This document shows, piece by piece, positions 42,048 to 50,728 of a stretch of 64,000 nt of DNA; position 1 is the stretch's first letter; each line of letters begins with the position of its first letter. The notes beneath the pieces are model-generated. The model was not told the DNA's origin. It saw only the letters and a list, made by a program, of their open reading frames with translations, and did not search any database. The DNA is taken from positions 1-64,000 of the forward strand of contig NZ_CP110616.1 in NCBI RefSeq assembly GCF_026153295.1, read 5' to 3'. The position numbers were made by a program, and so were the translations under genes. Source of the DNA: Rhodococcus antarcticus (lineage in GTDB: Bacteria > Actinomycetota > Actinomycetes > Mycobacteriales > Mycobacteriaceae).

Positions 42048-42998
42048 GTGGGTGAGCTGCTGGGGTACGCGAGGGTCTCCACCCTGGAGCAGGACGCTGC
42101 GCTGCAGCACGACGCTCTCAGCGCCGCGGGGTGCTTCCGGTCGTGGACCGACACCGCTTCCGGTGCGATCACCGACCGACCAGAGCTGGCTGCGGTGATG
42201 GACGCGTTGCGTCCGGGGGACACCCTGGTGGTGTGGCGGCTGGACCGCCTGGGTCGGTCGCTGCCGCACCTCATCGAGACCGTCCGCGGTCTTGCCGACC
42301 GTGGCATCGGGTTCCGGTCGCTGCAGGAGGCCATCGACACCACCACCCCCGGGGGCCGGTTGGTGTTCCACATCTTCGGCTCACTCGCGGAGTTCGAGCG
42401 TGATCTCATCAGGGAACGCACCATGGCCGGGCTGGCCGCCGCCCGGCGGCGGGGTCGGGTCGGGGGCCGGCCCACGGTGATGACCGCGGCGAAGACGAAG
42501 CAGGCGCTGCGGATGGTCACCGCGGGGACGCCGCTGACGGAGGTCGCCGACGTCCTGGGGGTCAGCCGCACGACGTTGTACCGCCACCTCAAGACCACCC
42601 CCGCCGTCGTGACCGCACCGGTAGTGGCACCGGTCCTGCCCCCGGTGGTGTCGGTCGCGCCGGTGGTGGGGGAGCGGTCGGGGCGGTCGTGCCCCTCCTG
42701 CGGGCTCGAGCCCAGCACCCGGCAGGAGGCCGCCCAGCTGCGGGCGGACCTGGCGGTGCGGTGGCTGCACCCCGACCCCACCACCCCTGGTGCCGTCGTC
42801 GAGGCCCGGCACTGCCGGACCTGCCAGCCGCGGGGGGCGGTGGTCGACGTGGAGTGCACCCGCTGCGGCGACGGGCCCATCATCACCGGGGCCCTCGCCG
42901 AGGACAGCGCCCCGGGGTCGGTGGCCTACCCCGCACGGAGGTGGTTGGTGGCCGCCGGGTGGGTGACGGCCCCCGAGCTGGTGTGCCCCGAGCACTGA
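42048..42998 (+). CDS. serine recombinase with C-terminal zinc-ribbon extension
   Basis: A 316-residue protein. Residues 1-~185 are a standard resolvase/invertase (GYARVSTLEQDAALQ, LDRLGRSLPHLI, FGSLAEFERDLIRERT, HTH with EVADVLGVSRTTLYRHL). A Pro/Val-rich linker follows, then ~110 extra residues with cysteine pairs CPSCGLE, CRTCQP and CTRCGDG, suggesting zinc binding. GTG 42048 is preferred for proximity to the catalytic motif; GTG 42030 is in frame. It is divergent from the transposon resolvase and may belong to another element. Confidence 0.8.
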   Translation: MGELLGYARVSTLEQDAALQHDALSAAGCFRSWTDTASGAITDRPELAAVMDALRPGDTLVVWRLDRLGRSLPHLIETVRGLADRGIGFRSLQEAIDTTTPGGRLVFHIFGSLAEFERDLIRERTMAGLAAARRRGRVGGRPTVMTAAKTKQALRMVTAGTPLTEVADVLGVSRTTLYRHLKTTPAVVTAPVVAPVLPPVVSVAPVVGERSGRSCPSCGLEPSTRQEAAQLRADLAVRWLHPDPTTPGAVVEARHCRTCQPRGAVVDVECTRCGDGPIITGALAEDSAPGSVAYPARRWLVAAGWVTAPELVCPEH

Positions 42999-43012
42999 GA
43001 GCAACCCGGAAG

Positions 43013-43035
43013 GTGCGCAACAGCTTGTTGCGCAC
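43013..43035 (+). terminator. hairpin terminator after the serine recombinase
   Basis: A perfect 10-bp stem GTGCGCAACA / TGTTGCGCAC with a 3-nt loop, 15 bp past the stop codon. Confidence 0.6.
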
Positions 43036-43100
43036 ATGGCCGAGTGCAGGGCGGGGAGCGCCGCACGCAGGCCGGCGGCGAGCCGGGCGTGGCCCTGCCG

Positions 43101-43448
43101 CTACTTCGTCTGGTGGGGGTGGCTGGTGTGCACCTGCTCTAGGTGCACCGTCTGGCCCTCGATGTAGAACCAGATCCGGGCGGTTCCTCGTTCGGTGGGC
43201 TTGTGCTGCCACCGCTGGTGGGTGGCCCCACCGCGGTGGATGCTGCCCAGCTCGCCCTTGAGCCGGTAGTTGGTCGGCGTCGTGGTGTCGGGGGTGCGGG
43301 TCAGGAAGTCCCAGACGTCGGCCATCTGGTTGCCGGTGGTGGCAACAAGGTCCTGCCAGCCCCGCTGTGCACTGGTGGTGCCGAAGCGGATCTCGTACTC
43401 GAGCTTCCTGGGTGGGCGCGGTACCAGCTCACCCCGCTTGCCTGCCAC
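43101..43448 (-). CDS. RelE/HigB-like toxin candidate
   Basis: A 115-residue basic protein with LEYEIRFGTTSAQRGWQDLV near the start, then YRLKGELGSIHRGG, RWQHKPTERGTARIWFYIEGQTVHLEQVHTSHP. The order of a central Arg-rich helix region and terminal strands matches RelE-superfamily ribosome-dependent mRNases. GTG 43448 lies 2 bp after the antitoxin stop, the normal antitoxin-first arrangement. Family call is by pattern and context. Confidence 0.65.
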   Translation of the reverse strand: MAGKRGELVPRPPRKLEYEIRFGTTSAQRGWQDLVATTGNQMADVWDFLTRTPDTTTPTNYRLKGELGSIHRGGATHQRWQHKPTERGTARIWFYIEGQTVHLEQVHTSHPHQTK

Positions 43449-43450
43449 GC

Positions 43451-43906
43451 CTACGGGCGCGCCACGACGTCGCCGCCGTCGAGCCAGTCGACGTCCACGC
43501 TGCGCAGCCCGGCCGCGATGGCGACCGCTGTCTCCTGCCAGGACGTCAGCTCCGCGATCGCCAGGTGCGGCTGGTCGGTGGCGAAGGAGGCGCGCGCGGC
43601 GTCGACGAGCTCGTGGGCGCAGGTGGTTCGGTCCGCGGGTGACAACGCGAGCATCCAGGGGAAGGGCTTGGACATCCGCTCGGCCAGGGTGCCGCCGTCC
43701 TCCAGGGTCACCGTGATGAGCTGCGCGGCGAAGTTCAGCAGGCCGGCACGGGCCTCGGCCTCGCGCTGGGACATGAGCACCAGGGACTCGCCGTCTCGCC
43801 GGGTCACCGTCACGGGGTGGTCCTCGGCCTCGGCGAACACCTCGGCCGCGTGCTTGCTCAGGTCCGAGGAACGCCGCGTCGCCGCGGGCAGGTACGCCAT
43901 GGTCAT
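43451..43906 (-). CDS. Phd/YefM-like antitoxin with C-terminal extension
   Basis: A 151-residue protein. The N-terminal DLSKHAAEVFAEAEDHPVTVTRRDGESLVLMS is a Phd/YefM-type DNA-binding fold. The longer C-terminal part (~70-151) would wrap the toxin. ATG 43906 lies about 6 bp past a -10 box, so the message is probably leaderless. It precedes the RelE-like toxin gene by 2 bp and is expected to autoregulate through the operator in its promoter. Confidence 0.75.
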   Translation of the reverse strand: MTMAYLPAATRRSSDLSKHAAEVFAEAEDHPVTVTRRDGESLVLMSQREAEARAGLLNFAAQLITVTLEDGGTLAERMSKPFPWMLALSPADRTTCAHELVDAARASFATDQPHLAIAELTSWQETAVAIAAGLRSVDVDWLDGGDVVARP

Positions 43907-43912
43907 GGACCC

Positions 43913-43941
43913 ACCCTATTCCGAACGTGATCGGAAGTCCA
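43913..43941 (-). promoter_or_regulatory. antitoxin promoter with operator in the spacer
   Basis: On the minus strand TGGACT (43936-43941) and TAGGGT (43913-43918) are separated by exactly 17 bp. The spacer contains TTCCGA and TCGGAA in inverted orientation with a 6-bp gap (43919-43936). Repressor bound there would block polymerase. Transcription should start at or next to the ATG. Confidence 0.55.
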
Positions 43942-44178
43942 CGCTAGGCGCGGGGAGGGACCGCCCCACCCGAGGCGCCCGCGGCACGGCCCGCAACGGT
44001 GCGTGCCCGCTCCTTTGTGCCGCAGCACGCCCCGCTCCCGGGACGACCTCCGGACAGGGCCTACGGGACCAACCGGCAGTTGCACCCCCGTAGCGCTCCC
44101 ACGGTTCCGGTCCGGGTTGCGCTTACGGAGCGCAGTGAGGATGGGCGCGAGCGCCGATTGTGCCGAGTGCTCGTCTGG

Positions 44179-44748
44179 TCAGTCTGGTTTGCGATTCGTC
44201 GTCTGAAGGACTAACGGGAGGAAGCGATCGATCTCCTCATCGCTGAAAGTCATGTCGTCTTTCACTTGCAGCGCGGTCTGTGCTTTCTTGTAGGCGCGTG
44301 GACTCGTGTTCGGTGCTTGGGAGTAAACGATCCCCAGGTCGGCAACGAGCGTGTCCCGCCGTACCAACAGATCCTGGCCCGCGGTCTGCGTCTCCATCAT
44401 GTCAACGAGCAGCAACTGATACTGCTCGCGTATCAGCCAGAGCTGCTTCGCCGTGGCACGGTGACGTTCCTCGGAACCCCTCGGATCAAAGCTCAGCTGG
44501 AACACGACGAAGGCGACGGCGATCATTGAGATCACCGCGCCTATAACGAGGAGCACGTGCTCATCCGTCGTTAGCGCGCTGAAGATAGAGCCGGCGGTCA
44601 ACGCGGTGAGGATGATGTTGAACCACTTAATCACAGCCGTTTTGGCGCTTTCGATCTCGCGCGCCTTTTCGTGCGTTTTGTGGCTATAGACCACGCGGCC
44701 GAGACTCTCGCGTAAATTGGCGATGTTTATTTCGTCAGGGGCCGACAT
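44179..44748 (-). CDS. SLATT-type two-TM effector, CBASS-like
   Basis: A 189-residue protein with an amphipathic helical N-terminus, two membrane segments (FNIILTALTAGSIFSAL and VLLVIGAVISMIAVAFVVFQLSF, ~45-95) and a helical cytoplasmic tail. This is the plan of SLATT domains, pore-forming effectors associated with nucleotide second-messenger systems. It overlaps the CD-NTase gene by 14 bp, the normal coupling of CBASS. GC content is lower than in the plasmid backbone. Membrane damage upon activation is expected from the family, not shown here. Confidence 0.75.
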   Translation of the reverse strand: MSAPDEINIANLRESLGRVVYSHKTHEKAREIESAKTAVIKWFNIILTALTAGSIFSALTTDEHVLLVIGAVISMIAVAFVVFQLSFDPRGSEERHRATAKQLWLIREQYQLLLVDMMETQTAGQDLLVRRDTLVADLGIVYSQAPNTSPRAYKKAQTALQVKDDMTFSDEEIDRFLPLVLQTTNRKPD

Positions 44749-45613
44749 ACATCGATCCAAAGATTTTCTGCCAGTGCTCAGTCGCTAGGTACTCATAACT
44801 ACTGGCCTCGTCCTCGCACGCCTCAAGAGCGTTGGCGTACGCGCGTCGAACTTTGGCAGCCCATGCATCCCCGTACTGGCATTTTTCGTCAATGCCAGGA
44901 ATCTTACACGTTCCGTTTGTGTAGTTCAGCAACTCCTTAAAGAAGTCGCGCATCATCCAGTCGTGATATGTCGAGGACTTGGAGGCGTGTGGCCAGTCTT
45001 TGAGGAAGTTGACCGCTCTCAACTCAAGAACGATCGACTTGATCGGCACGTTGCATTCCTGCTGCCACACCTTCAGCATCTTGATTAGTTTACGGGTGTT
45101 GCCAGCGGTTCGTTTGTCCGACCGGTCGACGAACGCCGCTTCCTCGCGGTAGTTGGAGAGCTGCCAACTGCCCCCGTCGTGCGAGTCTGCTAGGAGGAAC
45201 TTCCCGGTTACCTCGAAGGCGGGGACGACTTGCACTGAGTGTCCGTTGGTGAACTTGACGTCGACGACTCGCCCGCTTCCGCTAATCGAAGTGCTCGGGT
45301 AGCGCTGTGCGATGACCGCGCGGACGTCTTGGAGCATCTGCGACTGTCCGTTGCCTGCGTACTCGTCGTAACGCTTGTACTGCAAGATCGGCATGATGAA
45401 GACCATGTCGACATCGCGGGGTGGCCGCACCCGCGTGCGCTTGGCGTGCGACCCGATCAGCAGCTTCGTCGAGCCCGTGTAGGCCACGTTCGGGTAGTAG
45501 CGCTCATTAAGTTTCGACGCCACCGACTTGACTCGATCCTGAGCCTCCTGCCGCTGAGCAGCATTTAGCGAAACATTGCCGATGAACCGATCAAATCGTG
45601 ATGATGTAGACAC
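44735..45613 (-). CDS. CD-NTase (SMODS nucleotidyltransferase), CBASS-like
   Basis: A 292-residue nucleotidyltransferase with Gly-Ser at 54-55 in LIGSHAKRTRVRPPRDVDMVF and catalytic Asp67 and Asp69. The strand that usually carries the third acidic residue before PAF reads VQVVPAF, that is Gln in place of Asp by my alignment. The C-terminal half has the OAS-like helical domain (RKLIKMLKVWQQ, LELRAVNFLKDW). It would make a cyclic oligonucleotide upon phage infection that opens the SLATT effector. GTG 45613 follows AGGAGGG at short distance; an ATG lies 42 bp upstream. No Cap2/Cap3 accessory genes. Confidence 0.8.
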   Translation of the reverse strand: MSTSSRFDRFIGNVSLNAAQRQEAQDRVKSVASKLNERYYPNVAYTGSTKLLIGSHAKRTRVRPPRDVDMVFIMPILQYKRYDEYAGNGQSQMLQDVRAVIAQRYPSTSISGSGRVVDVKFTNGHSVQVVPAFEVTGKFLLADSHDGGSWQLSNYREEAAFVDRSDKRTAGNTRKLIKMLKVWQQECNVPIKSIVLELRAVNFLKDWPHASKSSTYHDWMMRDFFKELLNYTNGTCKIPGIDEKCQYGDAWAAKVRRAYANALEACEDEASSYEYLATEHWQKIFGSMYVGP

Positions 45614-45949
45614 GTGCCCTCCTGTACCCGGAAGTTTCGCACACCCGGCTGACATCGTCCTCCCGCCAAGCCTCGTCTGATTGCGCGGGCACGCCACAAC
45701 GCTCAGGGCCCATGACCACCGGCCGTCCGGCGCCGGCAACGGCGGCATTTCGTGTCGCCGGGCCTACGGTCGTCCGGTGTCGGCACGGCCGCACCTAGCG
45801 ATCGATCCGTGCGCCCTAACCAGCCTGCCGAACGATGCATAACGGGCCCTATGGCGCGGGTGAGCGGGTCTCGCCCACCGGATGACGGTTTTTGATCGAG
45901 GCCTCGGCGGCGCCCGGTCAGGGATCGGTGAACGGATCCTCGCGGTGGG

Positions 45950-46162
45950 CTACCACCGGCCGGTGATCTGGCGACGACCGGTCGCCGAGCTCATTCCGAC
46001 CGCTGCAATGCCCAGCGTCGAAAGCAACGGACCGACGGCGAAACCACGCGATGTCACGGCGCTGAGGACGACGTACACGACGCCTGACAGCACAATGGCC
46101 GCGAAGACCGCCTGCCACTTCCGCGCGTGGATCCACCGCAGCTCGGCCGGCCGTTCTGTTAT
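45950..46162 (-). CDS. possible small two-TM protein without a normal start
   Basis: A 70-residue frame with two hydrophobic segments (WQAVFAAIVLSGVVYVVLSAV and VGPLLSTLGIAAVGMSSA). A good GGAGAGGTGA sequence ends 5 bp before an ATA codon, so the start may be a mutated ATG or a rare ATA. The gaps around it (45614-45949, 46163-46507) show nothing else I can support. Confidence 0.25.
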   Translation of the reverse strand: MTERPAELRWIHARKWQAVFAAIVLSGVVYVVLSAVTSRGFAVGPLLSTLGIAAVGMSSATGRRQITGRW

Positions 46163-46507
46163 GTCGTCACCTCTCCAACCTGAGCGCTGTCCACTTCGAA
46201 GCCCGAGGCGCGGGGCGGACCACCTGAGCGCCCTCGCCAAGCACGGTATTTGACCCGAGGAGCAGTTGGCGCTAAAGAAAGCGTTGTCGCACCACTCCCG
46301 ATCAGACCCGCCGTGCGGCCTTCCCGACGGACGACCGTTCCGACCCGGAGTCCGATCCCTGTGAGACGCCGACACGGGGGTCGAAACCACCGTGCCCCTA
46401 CCGCGGCGGCATCGAAGGGGTCGTACCCCCCAACATGACGGTCACTTGCTATGACCCGACTGCCGCTGGACGACCACCAGCAATTGCGGGTCCGACTTCG
46501 AACGTTA

Positions 46508-47377
46508 CTAAAAGCTGCTGGCGACTACCTGATGCTGCCAGTCGCCAATCGGCGCGTATGCAGTCACCTTCGGCGCCCCGGCGGCGTAGCTCACCAACGC
46601 TAGACCGTAGACGCCCTGCACCGCTCCGATCGTCGGAATGGTCGGAAGTGGAACGTTGAAAACGAGGTCCTGTAGATCTTTGACGGGCTCGATCGAACCT
46701 GCGTTCTCGTGCGCTCCCAGCTCTGCTGGTTGGTTCCATGTGTTGGCAAATCCGGTGTATTCGCCGTTGCTTGTTGGGACCTCGGTGCGCGGCCGGTTAG
46801 GCGCAACCGCCCAGGCTGTCGTTCCGTTGTAACTGATCTGGAACGGCATGTCGCCGTAATCGAGGGTTGCCCGTTGTGGCTGCCAGTTCTTAACGATGTC
46901 GCTCCCGCTCACAAGTAAGCGGAGGGCGCTAGACTTATCAGTGCTTATGTTAATCGCCGTGTCACCCTGGTTTGAGATTAGCGGGCGCAGCTTAATCTGG
47001 TACTCGCTTGAGATGCTCTCGCCGTTCGAAGCTAGAACTGGGGCATGGCACCAGAAGGTCACGCATAGGGTGACTGAAAGCGGTGTGGGAACGCTCGAGT
47101 CCGGCAGAGGGCAGTTCTGGGCCACGTTGACGGACACGGGCGGAGCAAGTGACAACGCAGGAGTGGTCGGGGCCGGGTTGATGACACAGTTGGAGTTGGC
47201 GCAAAAATTATTGTTCCCGCCCGTGGCACTCATATTGTTGGTGGTCGAGCCTTCGCCCGAGCCACCGCCAACAACAAGTGGCGTAATAATCCCGGTTCCC
47301 GCGATTACAACTGTTGCTGCCGCCGTTATCTTACCGTGCTCCTTCAGCCAAGTAGCCGCCCGGAGTAGTTGGACCAT
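46508..47377 (-). CDS. membrane-anchored extracytoplasmic protein, unknown
   Basis: A 289-residue protein with a single N-terminal membrane segment (ITAAATVVIAGTGIITPLVV, ~17-36), an Asn/Gly-rich stalk with two nearby cysteines (FCANSNCV), and a beta-rich domain with YQIKLRPLISNQGDTAINIST and LVFNVPLPTIPTIGAV. Composition is richer in Asn/Ser/Thr and its DNA AT-richer than neighbours. Not recognised. A 12-bp palindrome (47392-47403, TCCCGTACGGGA) lies just upstream, next to a CATACT -10-like box, suggesting a regulated leaderless message. Confidence 0.55.
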   Translation of the reverse strand: MVQLLRAATWLKEHGKITAAATVVIAGTGIITPLVVGGGSGEGSTTNNMSATGGNNNFCANSNCVINPAPTTPALSLAPPVSVNVAQNCPLPDSSVPTPLSVTLCVTFWCHAPVLASNGESISSEYQIKLRPLISNQGDTAINISTDKSSALRLLVSGSDIVKNWQPQRATLDYGDMPFQISYNGTTAWAVAPNRPRTEVPTSNGEYTGFANTWNQPAELGAHENAGSIEPVKDLQDLVFNVPLPTIPTIGAVQGVYGLALVSYAAGAPKVTAYAPIGDWQHQVVASSF

Positions 47378-48138
47378 AATTCAGTATGGTATCCCGTACG
47401 GGACGTTGGGGTCTAGGCTGTCCGAGTTGTCCATCCGGCTTCGGTCACCGACCTGTGGCTGCGAACGGGGTGGTCCGCCTTGCGGTGTTGGGTCGTCAGA
47501 TGTCGCCGCGCAGCTCGCTCAAGTGCGTTCGCCGCCGGGGGAGGTGAGGCTCGAGGTTGTGGACACGGTGGAGCCCGAGATCGGTCGCCGAGGCAAGTTG
47601 GCCCTCGAGCACGGGGCCATGCCCGTCGTGGTGGGACCACTGCACGAGCAGCACCACCACGGCGATCAGCATGGGGGGCTCCCCGCCGAGCGACCTGAGC
47701 ATGCCGTCGACGCGCTGCTCGTCGCTCAGGGAGTGAGTGCACCGACCCTGAACTGGCCCCTGTGTGGCGCGGCGTGGGGCCAGGCCACGCTCCCCTTCGA
47801 ACCTGCAGCAAACCCTTTTCAGGCTGACGGGAGCGTGCGAGCCGGACTTGCGAACGGTCCTGACGCCCCGTGGGTCACGGCGTGCTGCCGCGCGGGGATG
47901 GACCCGGGCGCCGGGCTGTGGCAGTGGCTGGTGCCGTCCGGGCGGTGCCATCGCGCGGGAACGGTGGGGTGGTGACGCGCTCTGTTCGTGGTCGTGGCAC
48001 GGTGACTGTGGTGCTCGACTGGTTATTAGCGGGGATGCCCTTGAGGGTGTTGTTGTAGCGCTGGTCGTGGCGGCGGGGCCTGGTACGAACTTTCTGGGAT
48101 GGGTTGCGCTGAGCGTGGTGGCGCGGACAGGAGAAGGC
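47378..48138. other. gap with no defensible gene
   Basis: Long frames exist on both strands (plus strand to 47975; minus strand 47711-47496 with MLIAVVVLLVQWSHHDGHGP) but lack start signals and recognisable motifs. It may hold the relic of a mobile gene. The right edge carries CAGGAGA, the ribosome site of the next gene. Confidence 0.3.
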
Positions 48139-49167
48139 GTGCAGCTGGGAATCATGGATCACATCGATGCCAACGGGCTGCGCCCCGGTGAGCAGTATGA
48201 GCAGCGGCTGCGGCTCACGGAGCTTTACGACGCACTGGGTTTTCGTGCGTATCACCTGGCTGAGCACCACGGCACACCGTTGGGTGTGGCCCCGTCACCG
48301 AACCTGTTCCTGGCGGCGGTGGCCCAGCGGACGGAGAACCTGCGTATCGGTACCTTCGTCAACACCCTGCCGATGTACCACCCGGTGCGGCTAGTCGAGG
48401 AGATCGCGATGTTGGACCAGCTCAGTGGCGGTCGCCTCGAAATCGGCATGGGTCGCGGGATCTCCCCCGTCGAGGTCGGCTACTACGGCATCGACCACGA
48501 CACCACCCGCGCACGTTTCAGCGAGCTGGTCGAGATCGTGCGCCGCGGCCTGAGCTGCCCGGTACTGGACTTCCATGGCGAGTTCTACGACATCAGTTCT
48601 GTGCCCATGGTTGTTGCCCCGGTGCAGAGCGCGCTGCCCCTCTGGTACGGGATCGCTGACCCGGAGAAGGCCGGGTGGGCTGCGGGACTGGGCCTGAATG
48701 TGGCCGCTCTGCTCGACGCTGCGTCGGTACGGCCCATCACCGACCGGTTCCGAGCCGAGTGGGCGAAGCTGGGGAGGCCAGCCTCGGAGCTGCCGTTGAC
48801 CGCGGTGACCCGCAACATGGTGGTCGCGCCAACCGCCGAGGAAGCCATGCACACCGCCAACCGGGCCTTCGGCCCGTGGCGGGCGAACACCGACCACACC
48901 TGGCTCAAGGCGGGGCTGCCCTCGCCCTTCGACAAGCGCACGGGCAAGGACTTCGCGGAGTGGCACGACAAGGGCGGAGCGTTCGCGGGGACCCCCGAGG
49001 ACGCGTTGACCTACCTCACCGAGCAAGCGCAGCAGGCGGGTATCACCTACGTCGCGGTCGACGTGGCCTTCGGTGACACCAGCTACGACGAATCAGCCCA
49101 AACCGTCCAGCTCCTCGCCACAGAAGTTCTCCCGGCCCTCGCCGACCTCACCCCAGCCCGCCTGTAA
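48139..49167 (+). CDS. LLM-class flavin-dependent oxidoreductase
   Basis: A 342-residue bacterial-luciferase-like TIM barrel enzyme using FMNH2/F420: GFRAYHLAEHHGTPLGVAPSP, LRIGTFVNTLPMYHPVRLVEE and the LSGGRLEIGMGRG signature. It would oxidise or monooxygenate a small organic molecule. GTG 48139 has AGGAGA 5 bp upstream; the longer upstream frame is non-conserved. Stands alone at the left edge of the catabolic region, convergent with the dehydrogenase gene. Confidence 0.88.
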   Translation: MQLGIMDHIDANGLRPGEQYEQRLRLTELYDALGFRAYHLAEHHGTPLGVAPSPNLFLAAVAQRTENLRIGTFVNTLPMYHPVRLVEEIAMLDQLSGGRLEIGMGRGISPVEVGYYGIDHDTTRARFSELVEIVRRGLSCPVLDFHGEFYDISSVPMVVAPVQSALPLWYGIADPEKAGWAAGLGLNVAALLDAASVRPITDRFRAEWAKLGRPASELPLTAVTRNMVVAPTAEEAMHTANRAFGPWRANTDHTWLKAGLPSPFDKRTGKDFAEWHDKGGAFAGTPEDALTYLTEQAQQAGITYVAVDVAFGDTSYDESAQTVQLLATEVLPALADLTPARL

Positions 49168-49239
49168 AGATGCGAACCGGGATCGCCGCCTCCCGAGGGG
49201 TGGTCGACCTTAGGGCCCGCCGACGTCCTGGGGGTGAGG

Positions 49240-50205
49240 TCAGCGGCGCAGCACCGCCCGCAGGGGAGAGGCGTCCCCGTCATGCGCAGCGAATGCGCGC
49301 TCCACGTCGTTGCGGTCGAAAATATGGCTGATGACGGCGGAAGGGGTGACCGCTCCGTTCGCGACCAGCTGAACAGCGGCTGCGTAGAACCCGGAGCCGC
49401 CGCGTAGGCCCACCACGGTGAGCTCGCGAAGCAGGATTTCTGCGGAGGACATGCCCCCCGTTGATCTGCCGAGGATGACGACCACTGCGCCTGGCGCTGC
49501 CGCACGCAGCGCTGCGGCAGTGCCGGGCGCCGCGGCGGACGTCTCCACCACGAGGTGCGCGCGTGAGTCCGATACGTCGTCGGGTGCAACTGCAGACATA
49601 CGTAGCTGCTCTGCAATTTTACGCCGTGCAGGCTGCGGCTCGACGACGGTGACCGACCATCCGACGTGGAGCAGAACGGAACCGACAAGTAGGCCCAGCG
49701 GTCCACCGCCGATAATCACGCAAGCCGCGGGCTGCGACCCTAAAGCCTGCGTCAGTGCCACGATGCGGCAACCGATCGCGACCGGCTCGAGCACCGTAGC
49801 GTCCATGTCGGAGATGTGGTTCGGCACGCGGACGACCCGGGCGGCGGGAAGTGCTACGCGCTCTGCGAGAAGACCGTCGATGGTCATACCCAGGTAACCA
49901 CCGTCTGTGCAGACGCCCACGTGACCACGACGGCACGAGGTGCACGCGCCGCAGGCGTCGACAGGATCAATCACGACGCGGCGACCGAGCAGCGAGGTGT
50001 CGCCACCGGGCCCGACCTCGATGACCTCCGCCACTCCATCGTGCGTAGGGACGATTGGGCACCGGTCGAGCCGTCCGCGCCAAGCGTGGAGGTCGGTCCC
50101 ACACAGCCCCACGGCCAGGGGAGCGACGACGACTTCGTTCGCTGCCGCCTCTGGTACCGGACGTCTCTCCCGACTAAGGGAGCGTGCCGCAGTGAGCTGG
50201 AGCAC
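49240..50205 (-). CDS. zinc-type medium-chain alcohol dehydrogenase
   Basis: A 321-residue MDR dehydrogenase. Catalytic-zinc ligand Cys is in VGLCGTDLHAW and structural-zinc-type cysteines in CGACTSCRRGHVGVC; the nucleotide-binding loop is IIGGGPLGLLVGS. The second zinc motif reads THDGVAEV where THExxG is usual (Glu replaced by Asp), a conservative change. GTG 50205 is chosen because AGGAGGTGA, a perfect Shine-Dalgarno, ends 2 bp before it; the open frame extends 105 bp further. Substrate unknown; it lies divergent from the isochorismatase-like gene. Confidence 0.85.
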   Translation of the reverse strand: MLQLTAARSLSRERRPVPEAAANEVVVAPLAVGLCGTDLHAWRGRLDRCPIVPTHDGVAEVIEVGPGGDTSLLGRRVVIDPVDACGACTSCRRGHVGVCTDGGYLGMTIDGLLAERVALPAARVVRVPNHISDMDATVLEPVAIGCRIVALTQALGSQPAACVIIGGGPLGLLVGSVLLHVGWSVTVVEPQPARRKIAEQLRMSAVAPDDVSDSRAHLVVETSAAAPGTAAALRAAAPGAVVVILGRSTGGMSSAEILLRELTVVGLRGGSGFYAAAVQLVANGAVTPSAVISHIFDRNDVERAFAAHDGDASPLRAVLRR

Positions 50206-50728
50206 TTCACCTCCTGCGCGTACGCGCTCAGCCACAACTACTGCTCTCGTGCAGGTCCGTGTGGGTATGGGCACCGTGGGGCGACGGGTGCGCAGCGCGC
50301 GCGCGGGCAATCCGCTTAACTATCCAGCGGGGTGCACCACGGATCACGCGCGGAACGTTCTTTGCCGCAGTGAGGGGTTCTGTCGACGTCGGTGCATCTA
50401 TGAGCATGACTCTCCTCGGGAAGGGATTGGACCTGTGCTGAGTCGTGTCGTGGCTCTGGTCGATAACAGCCCGCTGGCGTGGGGTCTGACAGGTCGGCCC
50501 GGGTCGACGGCGCGTCGCCAGAGGGCTGCTGGCGTGCACTCGAGGCGTTTGGGTTCCTCCGTCGCTGGAGCTAGCCGTTCACTGAGAAAAATAGTGGTAC
50601 CGCCGGTATAAAGGAAGAATTTCGGGGCAAATTCTGCTGTGAGGACTGGGCTGCGATGGGACAGTTGGTATCGTCGTGCATCTACCCGACGCGCTTCGCC
50701 GAGACCGGCGGCTTGGAGAGAATCCTCG
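50206..50728. promoter_or_regulatory. divergent control region, dehydrogenase / isochorismatase-like gene
   Basis: A 523-bp gap without a gene. The stretch 50581-50640 is unusually AT-rich. It holds TATAAA (50607-50612) as a plausible plus-strand -10 and an inverted pair GAATTT / AAATTC (50617-50622 and 50629-50634) just downstream that could be an operator. Confidence 0.4.

Noticed and set aside
46896-47975. 359-codon plus-strand open frame
   Set aside because: Its first half is antisense to the anchored protein gene and the rest has no motif or ribosome site.
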